NCBI GenBank assembly: GCA_021780095.1
Contig: JAJXZK010000314.1
Coordinates: 1 to 5,667 of the forward strand
From: Acidobacteriota bacterium
Lineage (GTDB): Bacteria; Acidobacteriota; Terriglobia; Terriglobales; Acidobacteriaceae
DNA length: 5,667 nt
Direction of reading: 5' to 3'
In this document: in pieces, positions 1-5,667 of the stretch
Numbering within the stretch: the stretch's first letter is position 1
Layout: the number at the start of each line of letters is the position of its first letter
Made by a program: the position numbers and the translations under genes
The notes under the pieces: generated by a model
What the model saw: the letters and a program-made list of their open reading frames with translations, nothing else
Told to the model about the DNA's origin: nothing
Database searches by the model: none

Positions 1-2104
1 CCGTGTAGGTTTTGTAATCGTAGGTCGTGTTGATGTTGGAAGCGTTCACTCCATCCGCACCACCTGAGTAATCGACACCATTGGGCACGGTTGCCGCAAT
101 CGGAGTCAGCAGGAACTGGGCGCGGCCCAGGTTGCCGCTATTTGTATTTGGAACATCCGCATATTGGCCGTTGTAATCAAAGTTGCCGCGCGAGAAGGCC
201 GGTTGCAGCGTATCGAACTTGATGTGCTGCGACTCAATGCCCATCTTGAAGCTATGATTGCCCCAAATCTTGGTGAAATCATCCGTAAGCTGGAGCGTTT
301 GGCTGATTTCATCCGAGGGCAGGAAGGCGTTGCTACCCAGGGTCGACAAACCGGCAATGCCGTAAGACGGCAGACCGCCGTTCTCCGGAACCTGCGGGAT
401 GCCCTGAATTCCGAATTGCGCCGGTATTCCCATTTGCGAGCCCACCGGGCCAAATCGAGTTGTGTGGAGATGGTTCAAACCAATACGGGCCACGTTGATC
501 GCCGAAGGATTAAAGACATGGGTCCACCCAAACGCATGCTGGTAGGCTTTTGCCGTTTGAATACCCTGCTGGAATCCACCGCCGTCAGCAATGCCACCAA
601 AAATTCCAGGAATGTACTGCGGATCATCCACATAGCTGACGCGATAGAATACTTGGTTCTTGGACGATGGATCGTAATCGATACGGATATCGAACGCATT
701 GCGATGCTCGAAAAGGTTGGGATTCGAGCCGAAGTTAGAGAACAGCGAGTTGATGCTCGACGACGTCGGAGACGGATACAGCTTCATCAGGTCGATGGCA
801 TTCTGATCTAGCCGGTTCGCCGGAATCTGGTTGAGATCCGGACAAGCCGCAAGCGAATAGACGCCACTTGGAGGATGCGCTCCGCACATCTGGCTGAAAG
901 GATCGCGGACGTAGCCGGTCGACTGCGCCGTGATGCCCGATACTGGATCCACCTGTCCCGCCGTGACCAGGCGCGTCGTCGCAGGATCCATCACCGTGCC
1001 CTGAGGAATCGTGCGGCCCAAGTTGTCTGTTAGTGGCGCAGAACTCGTCTGCGCCGCGATCAGGTCCGACATGTTGGTGAACCCACTGTTTTTTTCCAGC
1101 GTGCTTGGGACCGCGCCTGTCAAAGCAGTGCCAAGCACCCGGCGCAGACCCTCATAGTCGCCGAAGAAGAAAAGCTTGTTCTTGATGAAAGGACCACCCA
1201 TCGAAACACCGAACTGGTTCTGCTGCAACGCCCCTTTGGGAATGTGATTGTAGTTTTCAAACCAGTCAGCCGAATCCAAAACGCGGTTGCGGAAAAACTC
1301 CCAGATTGCCCCGTGGATCTGATTCGTACCGGACTTGATCGTTGCATTCAGAACTGCGCCGCCCACGCGGCCGTACTGTGCGCTGAAGTCCGCTGTTTCC
1401 ACCTTGAATTCCTGCACAGCATCCAGTGGCGGCAGGACTACGAAGTTGGTTCCATTCAGGAAGTCGACCGTGTCTGAGTTGTTGTCAATGCCGTCCAACA
1501 GGTAGTTGTTTTGGGCTGGGCGCAACCCGTTGGCCGAAAATGCGCCGCTGGCCGCGTTGCCGCGCGTATCGGCCTGCGCGCTTTGTGCGCCCGGAGCCAA
1601 CTGCGCCAGAAAGGTAAAGTTACGCCCGTTCAGCGGCAGATCGTTGACCGTGCGGGTTCCGATGACCTGACCGACCGAGGCATTTTGTGTTTGCAATAGT
1701 GGCGGCGCGCTCGTTACCTCAACCGTCTCCGTAGCGGCACCTGGCTTCAGCCGAACATTGACCTGAAGCACCTCACCGACTTGCAGTGTAATGTTTGACT
1801 GCGCGGTTTTGGCAAAGCCTTTCGAGGTCACAGTCACCGTGTAGTGCCCGATCCTAACAGGTGAGAATGTGTAGGCGCCGGAGCTGTCTGTCTTCGTCTG
1901 CAGCTTAAGTCCGATGTCCGTGTTGAGCAGGACCACCTGTGCGCCCGGAACAACTGCGCCCGTGGTATCTTCCACTGTTCCGGTAATTGTGCCTTCGTCC
2001 ACCTGCGCGAATACATACTGCGCGGAAACTGCCATGCACATGCAGGCGACCAGGGCGAAGCTCAATCCTCTGATCCAACCGAAGGAGTTGCGTTTTCTGG
2101 CCAT
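1..2104 (-). CDS. Oar-like TonB-dependent receptor with carboxypeptidase-regulatory-like domain (3' part outside window)
   Basis: An uninterrupted minus-strand frame of 701 codons runs from ATG at 2104 off the left edge without a stop. Start choice: a GGAGGA ribosome site lies 9 nt upstream and a signal peptide follows directly (basic MARKRNSFGWIRG, hydrophobic core to about residue 28, likely cleavage after VFA at 33). Residues 38-121 match a CarboxypepD_reg beta-sandwich (GTITGTVEDTTGAVVPGA, DSSGAYTF, GHYTVTV, KGF). ETVEVTS (126-132) resembles a TonB box. The plug follows at about 135-265 (LPLNGRNF, ANGLRPAQNNYLLDGIDNN, QYGRVGGAVLNATIKSGTN). The barrel begins near GAIWEFFRN and includes FFFGDYEG and the family-typical QIPANRLD...LMKLYP (426-444). 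Family members are usually about 1000-1200 residues, so roughly the C-terminal third is missing. By family it is an outer-membrane, TonB-energised importer or Oar-type adhesion/export protein. The substrate cannot be read from sequence. The gene diverges from the exported propeller protein gene and shares its upstream region. Confidence 0.93.
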   Translation of the reverse strand, partial: MARKRNSFGWIRGLSFALVACMCMAVSAQYVFAQVDEGTITGTVEDTTGAVVPGAQVVLLNTDIGLKLQTKTDSSGAYTFSPVRIGHYTVTVTSKGFAKTAQSNITLQVGEVLQVNVRLKPGAATETVEVTSAPPLLQTQNASVGQVIGTRTVNDLPLNGRNFTFLAQLAPGAQSAQADTRGNAASGAFSANGLRPAQNNYLLDGIDNNSDTVDFLNGTNFVVLPPLDAVQEFKVETADFSAQYGRVGGAVLNATIKSGTNQIHGAIWEFFRNRVLDSADWFENYNHIPKGALQQNQFGVSMGGPFIKNKLFFFGDYEGLRRVLGTALTGAVPSTLEKNSGFTNMSDLIAAQTSSAPLTDNLGRTIPQGTVMDPATTRLVTAGQVDPVSGITAQSTGYVRDPFSQMCGAHPPSGVYSLAACPDLNQIPANRLDQNAIDLMKLYPSPTSSSINSLFSNFGSNPNLFEHRNAFDIRIDYDPSSKNQVFYRVSYVDDPQYIPGIFGGIADGGGFQQGIQTAKAYQHAFGWTHVFNPSAINVARIGLNHLHTTRFGPVGSQMGIPAQFGIQGIPQVPENGGLPSYGIAGLSTLGSNAFLPSDEISQTLQLTDDFTKIWGNHSFKMGIESQHIKFDTLQPAFSRGNFDYNGQYADVPNTNSGNLGRAQFLLTPIAATVPNGVDYSGGADGVNASNINTTYDYKTYT

Positions 2105-2113
2105 TCTTGGAAT

Positions 2114-2119
2114 TCCTCC
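2114..2119 (-). promoter_or_regulatory. Ribosome binding site of the TonB-dependent receptor
   Basis: On the minus strand the sequence reads GGAGGA, followed by 9 nt and then ATG at 2104. It is a near-perfect Shine-Dalgarno sequence at ordinary spacing and it fixes the start of the receptor gene. Confidence 0.8.
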
Positions 2120-2198
2120 GACTACGGTTCTATTTTTCTAATCCGAGAGCTTGTTTTTCCTCAGACAATTACTGCGGTGGAAACAACAAGAGCGCCCG

Positions 2199-2212
2199 CG
2201 AAACCGTTTACA
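2199..2212. promoter_or_regulatory. Second LacI-family-type operator, CGAAACCGTTTACA
   Basis: On the minus strand this reads TGTAAACGGTTTCG and shares the block GTAAACGGTT with the site at 2277-2288, so the two are copies in opposite orientation on the plus strand. The AAnCGnTT core is intact, while the outer half-sites match only in part. Centres of the two sites are 77 bp apart, which would allow a repressor tetramer or two dimers to loop the DNA. It lies about 95 bp upstream of the receptor start codon. Confidence 0.45.
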
Positions 2213-2234
2213 TGTTGAACTTTTCTTAACTTCC

Positions 2235-2251
2235 CAAGCGCTCTTCGCTTG
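2235..2251. repeat. Inverted repeat CAAGCG-N5-CGCTTG, with an operator-like AAGCGCTC
   Basis: CAAGCG and CGCTTG form a perfect 6-bp inverted repeat around a CTCTT spacer. Its left part, AAGCGCTC (2236-2243), also matches 7 of 8 positions of the AAGCGCTT palindrome at 2321-2328. It may be a degenerate operator of the same regulator or a small hairpin in the receptor leader. Two half-copies nearby (CAAGCGCG at 2293-2300 and AAGCGCTTG at 2321-2329) suggest the motif is enriched here. Confidence 0.3.
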
Positions 2252-2276
2252 AACTCCGCTTCGTGACAGCCGCCAC

Positions 2277-2288
2277 GTAAACGGTTAC
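2277..2288. promoter_or_regulatory. LacI-family-type operator, GTAAACGGTTAC
   Basis: GTAAAC/GGTTAC is an inverted repeat matching at 5 of 6 positions around a central CpG. That is the classic form of LacI/GalR-family operators (AAnCGnTT core). It lies about 9-20 nt downstream of the transcription start predicted from the candidate minus-strand promoter, a natural place for repression of the receptor gene. The repressor gene is not in the window, so family assignment rests on operator shape alone. Confidence 0.5.
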
Positions 2289-2303
2289 ACTGCAAGCGCG
2301 ATC

Positions 2304-2333
2304 AACTTAGTACATCCGAGAAGCGCTTGTCAA
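2304..2333 (-). promoter_or_regulatory. Candidate sigma-70-type promoter for the receptor gene
   Basis: Reading the minus strand, TTGACA (2333-2328, perfect consensus -35) is followed by an 18-nt spacer and TAAGTT (2309-2304), which keeps only the TAnnnT anchor of a -10 box. Transcription would begin near 2297 and give a leader of about 190 nt. The long leader and weak -10 are the arguments against it. The perfect -35 and the overlapping and adjacent operator-like palindromes are the arguments for it. Confidence 0.35.
2321..2328. promoter_or_regulatory. Perfect palindrome AAGCGCTT inside the candidate receptor promoter
   Basis: AAGC/GCTT is a perfect 8-bp palindrome with a central CpG, matching the core of many LacI-family (including cre-like) operators. 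Its flanks do not extend the symmetry. It lies immediately next to and partly overlaps the TTGACA -35 hexamer on the minus strand, so a protein bound here would occlude RNA polymerase. An 8-mer palindrome can occur by chance, so the weight comes from its position and neighbouring sites. Confidence 0.4.
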
Positions 2334-2362
2334 CCAAAAGTTGTAGATTCCTTACCAACCCT

Positions 2363-2379
2363 TTGCAGGCATCCTGCAA
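2363..2379. repeat. 17-bp perfect dyad TTGCAGG-CAT-CCTGCAA
   Basis: Two perfect 7-bp arms flank a 3-nt centre. The spacing of half-sites (10 bp centre to centre, about one helical turn) fits a dimeric helix-turn-helix regulator. The 3-nt loop would also allow a small hairpin if transcribed, but there is no U-run, so it is not an intrinsic terminator. It lies about 126 bp upstream of the exported protein's start and differs in sequence from the CpG-centred sites, so it is probably a separate regulatory element of the plus-strand gene. Confidence 0.45.
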
Positions 2380-2433
2380 CCCGCTTGTTTCCAGTTGCTT
2401 GGATGGAACCCTACGATGTCCTCCGTCCCCTCG

Positions 2434-2442
2434 TGCTATTCT
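2434..2442 (+). promoter_or_regulatory. Possible extended -10 element of the plus-strand gene
   Basis: TGCTATTCT has the TGn extension followed by TATTCT, a 4 of 6 match to TATAAT. No good -35 lies 16-18 nt upstream, as extended -10 promoters allow. Transcription would start near 2449 and leave a leader of about 57 nt before ATG at 2506, excluding the alternative upstream ATG at 2416 from the message. A short match like this can occur by chance. Confidence 0.25.
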
Positions 2443-2505
2443 TCAGGCACTGCACCGGCTCCACAGGCAATCGCGCCGTGCAGGGCTGTATGCTTTTTGG
2501 GAATC

Positions 2506-5500
2506 ATGCCTGGTAACCACGACAAAAGCATCTCTCGCCGGGCGCTCCTCAAAGCCATGGGGTTGGCGCCTGTCCTGTTGACCCCGGCACCGCTGTTTTG
2601 TGATTCCCTGCTCTTCGGCCAGCCACATTATCCTGAGGAACGACGGGCTGCGCTCCACTACTCGGACTTCCGCCTGACTCCGCATTATCCGCAGCCATCA
2701 CCCCTCGCCGACGTCCTGCGCCGAGTGGCTCCAGGCTCCGACGACTACCCCACGGAAAAGTTCGCCGCCGAGATCGAAGCGCAACTGCGCGCCTGGGGAC
2801 AGAGCCTTATTGCTTCCGCGCGCAGCACCGAGAGCCTGGAAAAGCTCCTAAGCCCATCCGTCACAGCCTCGCCAATCTCTCGTTTCAAAGAGACCTCCCC
2901 CCGAAAGGGTTATGGGATCGAGGTCGTCCACCGGCAATTCGAATCCACTCCAGTCATGGGCCGCGATCGCTTCCTCCGCGAAGTCGCGGCGTGGCTCGGC
3001 CATTCTGCGCAAGTCGAGACAGCTGAGTTCGAAATCTACAGCATCGAGCAGACCAGCGATTTGCCGCTGACCGTTCACACCGAGACACGGTACGACTTCG
3101 TAATTCGCACCCGCAGCGGTCACAGCGAGGAACGTGTCGGCACATGGAAGTCCGACTGGACCCGCGAGGGTGCCGGTTCGTGGATGGCACGCAGCTGGCT
3201 GGCAGAGGAGGAAACCGTCGCTACCGCGCATGGGCCAGTCTTTCTCGACACTACTCAGCAGGCCTTCGGCGCAATTCCCTCCTACAAAGACCAGATGCTC
3301 CACGGGGCTGACTACTGGCGCACTGTGCTCGACGGAGCATGTGGCGTCGATCTCTACAACAACACCGGCATTGCCGCCGGCGACTTCGACAACGACGGCT
3401 TCGACGATCTTTACATCTGCCAACCATCTGGTCTGCCCAACCGACTCTACCGCAACCGCGGCGATGGCACCTTCGAGGACGTTACCGAGAAAGCCGGCGT
3501 GGCTGTTCTCGACAACACGGCCTGTGCACTGTTCGCAGACTTCCGTAACGTCGGCCTTCAGGACCTTCTCGTTGTCTGCGGTACCGGGCCGATCCTCTTT
3601 CTCAATCAGGGCGACGGAACCTTCCGGCGAAAGCCCGACGCATTTCGCTTCGCGAAGCAGCCCCAGGGCTCGTTCACACATGCCGCTGTCGCTGACTACG
3701 ACCGCGACGGCCGCGTGGACATTTACTTCTGCACGTACATGTACTACCTCGGGCTCGACCAATATCACTACCCGGTTCCCTACTACGACGCACGCAACGG
3801 TCCGCCAAATTGCCTTTTCCACAACGAGGGTGACGGGAACTTCGTCGAGACCACACAGGCATCTGGAATGAACGTCAGCAATGATCGCTATGGCTTTGCT
3901 TGCGCCTGGGGCGATTACAATGGCGACGGCCATCCTGACCTCTTCGTCGCCAACGACTTCGGAACCTCGCAGCTCTATCGCAATAATGGCAACGGCACCT
4001 TCACCGTTGTCTCCAAACAGGCCCACGTCGAGGGCGTCGGCGCCGGAATGGGCTGCAGCTGGTCCGACATTGATAACGACGGACTACAGGATGTCTACGT
4101 GCCCAGCATGTGGGAGGCCGCCGGTCAGCGTGTGTCTGAGCAGAAACAATTTCATTCGGAAGCGCCGCAATCGATCCGCAAGCTCTATCAGCGCCACGCA
4201 AAAGGCAACGCCCTCTATCGTAACCTCGGCAGCGGCGAGTTTGAGAACATCGGCCATCAATCCGGAGTCGAGATGGGCCGCTGGTCATGGAGCGCCGACT
4301 TCTGGGACTTCGACCACGACGGCTATCCCGAGCTTTTCGTCACCAACGGCTACATATCCGGTCCCAATCGCGACGATCTCGCCAGCTTCTTCTGGAGGCA
4401 GGTCGTGGCCAAGTCTCCAGACGACGCCCGCTCCTCACCGGCCTACGAACACGCATGGAACGCTATCAACGAGCTCATCCGCTCTGACAACAGTTGGCAC
4501 GGCTACGCGCGCAACGTCGCCTTCGTAAATAATCGCGATGGCAGCTTCGCCGAATTCTCCGGCCCTTCCGGGCTCGACTTCCGCGACGATGGACGAGCCT
4601 TTGCGCTCGCCGACATCGATCATGACGGGCGGCTCGAAGTCATCCTCAAGAACAGAAATGCGCCGCAGCTGCGCGTGCTCCACAATGTGCTCGGCGATAT
4701 TGGCAACTCTATTGCCTTCCGACTTCGCGGTCATACCAGCAATCGCGATGCAATCGGTACTGCCATCACCATCGAAGTTGGCATGCTTCGTCAGACAAAA
4801 TATCTCCAGGCAGGTTCGGGATTCCTGTCGCAACACTCGAAGGAAGTTTTCTTCGGCCTTGGAGAAGCCGCATCTGGCATCCACGCCACCGTGCGCTGGC
4901 CCAATGGCCTCGTCCAGCACTTTCGCGATCTACCCGCCAACCACCGTATCGAGTTAGAAGAGGGCCAGCCGAAATGCAAGGCAAAGCCATTCGCTGCAAC
5001 GCCGCACTCCTTCACCAATCCTGGCCCGCCATTCATGCCAGAACCCCTGCCCACGCAGGTCGAAACATGGCTTATCGAGCCGCTGAAAGCCCCGGCATTC
5101 TCCCTCCCCGCTCTTAACGGGACTCCGCATACGCTCCAACAGTACAGAGGGAGCAACATTCTTCTCACGTTTTGGTCTACGCCATCTCACACCAGCCTGC
5201 AGCAACTCCATCGCCTCAAGCTGCACACTTCTGCATTGCGCCAAACCGGTCTGCAAATCATTGCCGTCAATCTCGACGATGCGGGCACTCTCTCCGCCGC
5301 GCGATCCTTTGCAGGCAGTGCAGATTTCCCTTTCCCCGTCCTCCTTGCATCGCGAGAGATCGCCGGTGTTTACAACATCATCTATCGCTATCTCTTCGAC
5401 CGTCACCGCGATCTTCCCATCCCCGCATCGTTCCTCGTCGACAAGGACGGATTTATCGTGAAGGTCTATCAGGGCATGGCCTCGCCACAGCAGATTCGCA

Positions 5501-5667
5501 AAGATGTAATATCCATCCCCGCTACTCCGTCGGAACGCATGCAAAGGGCGCTTCCATTCCCTGGAGAGCTCATTCAGGACGCCTTCGTTCGCAATGATTT
5601 CACCTATGGTGTGGCTATGTTTCAGCACGGCTACTACGACCAGGCCGAGGAATCCTTCCGCCAGGTT
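2506..5667 (+). CDS. Tat-exported CRTAC1-type FG-GAP/VCBS propeller protein with ASPIC/UnbV, degenerate thioredoxin-like and TPR regions (3' part outside window)
   Basis: One frame stays open for 1054 codons to the right edge. The N-terminus has a twin-arginine signal (SRRALLK at residues 10-16, then a hydrophobic stretch to about 31), implying export of a folded protein to the periplasm or surface. Residues about 80-240 form an alpha/beta domain I cannot assign with certainty. Calcium-type loops DxDxDG recur at 293, 397, 470, 521, 601 and 703, with a degenerate one at 345. Most are followed by an LYRNxGDGTF-like strand (314, 364, 437, 490, 570, 672), giving a seven-repeat propeller. ASPIC/UnbV spans about 736-821 (AIGTAITIEV, QAGSGFLSQ, FGLGEA, VRWPNG). 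A thioredoxin fold spans about 860-1002 (FSLPALNG, ILLTFW, PASFLVDKDG) but has PSHTS where WCxxC is expected. A TPR begins near 1033 (YGVAMFQHGYYDQAEESF). Start: ATG 2506 suits the Tat n-region. GGGA lies only 3 nt upstream, a weak site. An in-frame ATG at 2416 would add 30 unlikely residues. Exact role unknown; probably carbohydrate or peptide binding at the envelope. Confidence 0.92.
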   Translation, partial: MPGNHDKSISRRALLKAMGLAPVLLTPAPLFCDSLLFGQPHYPEERRAALHYSDFRLTPHYPQPSPLADVLRRVAPGSDDYPTEKFAAEIEAQLRAWGQSLIASARSTESLEKLLSPSVTASPISRFKETSPRKGYGIEVVHRQFESTPVMGRDRFLREVAAWLGHSAQVETAEFEIYSIEQTSDLPLTVHTETRYDFVIRTRSGHSEERVGTWKSDWTREGAGSWMARSWLAEEETVATAHGPVFLDTTQQAFGAIPSYKDQMLHGADYWRTVLDGACGVDLYNNTGIAAGDFDNDGFDDLYICQPSGLPNRLYRNRGDGTFEDVTEKAGVAVLDNTACALFADFRNVGLQDLLVVCGTGPILFLNQGDGTFRRKPDAFRFAKQPQGSFTHAAVADYDRDGRVDIYFCTYMYYLGLDQYHYPVPYYDARNGPPNCLFHNEGDGNFVETTQASGMNVSNDRYGFACAWGDYNGDGHPDLFVANDFGTSQLYRNNGNGTFTVVSKQAHVEGVGAGMGCSWSDIDNDGLQDVYVPSMWEAAGQRVSEQKQFHSEAPQSIRKLYQRHAKGNALYRNLGSGEFENIGHQSGVEMGRWSWSADFWDFDHDGYPELFVTNGYISGPNRDDLASFFWRQVVAKSPDDARSSPAYEHAWNAINELIRSDNSWHGYARNVAFVNNRDGSFAEFSGPSGLDFRDDGRAFALADIDHDGRLEVILKNRNAPQLRVLHNVLGDIGNSIAFRLRGHTSNRDAIGTAITIEVGMLRQTKYLQAGSGFLSQHSKEVFFGLGEAASGIHATVRWPNGLVQHFRDLPANHRIELEEGQPKCKAKPFAATPHSFTNPGPPFMPEPLPTQVETWLIEPLKAPAFSLPALNGTPHTLQQYRGSNILLTFWSTPSHTSLQQLHRLKLHTSALRQTGLQIIAVNLDDAGTLSAARSFAGSADFPFPVLLASREIAGVYNIIYRYLFDRHRDLPIPASFLVDKDGFIVKVYQGMASPQQIRKDVISIPATPSERMQRALPFPGELIQDAFVRNDFTYGVAMFQHGYYDQAEESFRQV

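Larger units (their letters stand above)
2105..2505. other. Divergent intergenic control region
   Basis: About 400 bp between two divergently transcribed genes. No convincing gene lies here. Short open frames in it have no ribosome site, start at TTG or inside the neighbouring gene, and give cysteine- and arginine-rich compositions unlike a folded protein. The region holds a cluster of palindromes centred on CpG between 2199 and 2328, a candidate minus-strand promoter at 2304-2333, a 17-bp dyad at 2363-2379, and a possible extended -10 element for the plus-strand gene near 2434. The AT-rich stretch 2140-2165, with runs of A on the minus strand, forms the leader just upstream of the receptor's ribosome site. 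No terminator is expected or seen, since both genes point outward. Confidence 0.75.

Noticed and set aside
164..811. A 215-codon plus-strand open frame opposite the receptor gene
   Set aside because: The minus-strand frame here encodes recognisable receptor barrel sequence. The plus-strand product is Arg-rich without motifs, an antisense shadow.
2235..2251. The inverted repeat as an intrinsic terminator
   Set aside because: The stem is only 6 bp and has no U-run on either strand, and no gene ends nearby.
2416..2505. Alternative upstream ATG for the exported protein, adding 30 residues
   Set aside because: The extension is Pro/Cys-rich and would push the twin-arginine motif to about residue 41. 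The ribosome site is no better, and the possible promoter lies downstream of this ATG. It remains possible because the site at 2506 is itself weak.
2327..2581. A small plus-strand open frame starting in the intergenic region
   Set aside because: It begins at TTG without a ribosome site, overlaps the Tat-signal coding region in another frame, and has a Cys/Arg/Ser-rich composition typical of noncoding DNA.
2590..2601. Possible lipoprotein lipobox (PLFC, Cys32) in the exported protein
   Set aside because: Phe at -1 and Pro at -3 do not fit the lipobox, where Gly, Ala or Ser precede Cys. A twin-arginine signal with ordinary cleavage is more likely.
3134..3871. A 245-codon plus-strand frame overlapping the propeller gene in another phase
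   Set aside because: Its product is a Thr/Ser/Pro-rich low-complexity string produced by frame-shifted reading of repeat-coding DNA. The in-phase frame has the domains.
2848..4026. A 392-codon open frame on the minus strand, antisense to the propeller gene
   Set aside because: It lies wholly opposite a frame with clear VCBS repeats. Its protein is a monotonous Val/Ala/Glu-rich string with no domain, as expected when GAC- and GTC-rich codons are read in reverse. No ribosome site or promoter was apparent.
4954..5628. A 224-codon minus-strand frame near the right edge
   Set aside because: It is opposite the thioredoxin-like and TPR segments, which are clearly coded on the plus strand, and it shows no recognisable domain.

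Overview
The window looks like a piece of an Acidobacteriota chromosome, probably class Terriglobia. This is inferred from gene content: an Oar-like TonB-dependent receptor with an N-terminal carboxypeptidase-regulatory-like domain, and a large Tat-exported CRTAC1-type propeller protein. Both families are heavily expanded in soil Acidobacteria. No marker gene is present, so the assignment is moderate.

The layout is simple: two long genes diverge from a shared control region of about 400 bp, and each runs off an edge of the window. On the minus strand (2104 to 1) is the first 701 codons of the outer-membrane receptor: signal peptide, CarboxypepD_reg domain, TonB-box-like segment, plug and the start of the barrel. 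On the plus strand (2506 to 5667) are the first 1054 codons of an exported protein: twin-arginine signal, an alpha/beta N-terminal domain, a seven-repeat FG-GAP/VCBS propeller with calcium-type DxDxDG loops, an ASPIC/UnbV domain, a thioredoxin-fold domain whose CxxC is replaced by SxxS, and the start of a TPR. Neither reading frame has a stop or frameshift, and together they cover about 93% of the window.

The intergenic region (2105-2505) carries several imperfect or perfect palindromes centred on CpG, as in LacI-family operators. They are GTAAACGGTTAC, a related CGAAACCGTTTACA, AAGCGCTT and a degenerate AAGCGCTC. Two of them lie in or just downstream of a plausible minus-strand promoter with a perfect TTGACA -35. 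A separate 17-bp perfect dyad lies on the side of the plus-strand gene. The simplest reading, which is inference, is a receptor/exported-protein pair for uptake of a plant- or microbe-derived substrate, with the receptor under a carbohydrate-responsive LacI-type repressor.

The most interesting points are the redox-dead thioredoxin-like domain within an unusual domain chain, the clustered operators, the 17-bp dyad, the unassigned N-terminal domain, and a cysteine-bracketed insertion in the receptor. No RNA gene, mobile element or CRISPR array was seen.
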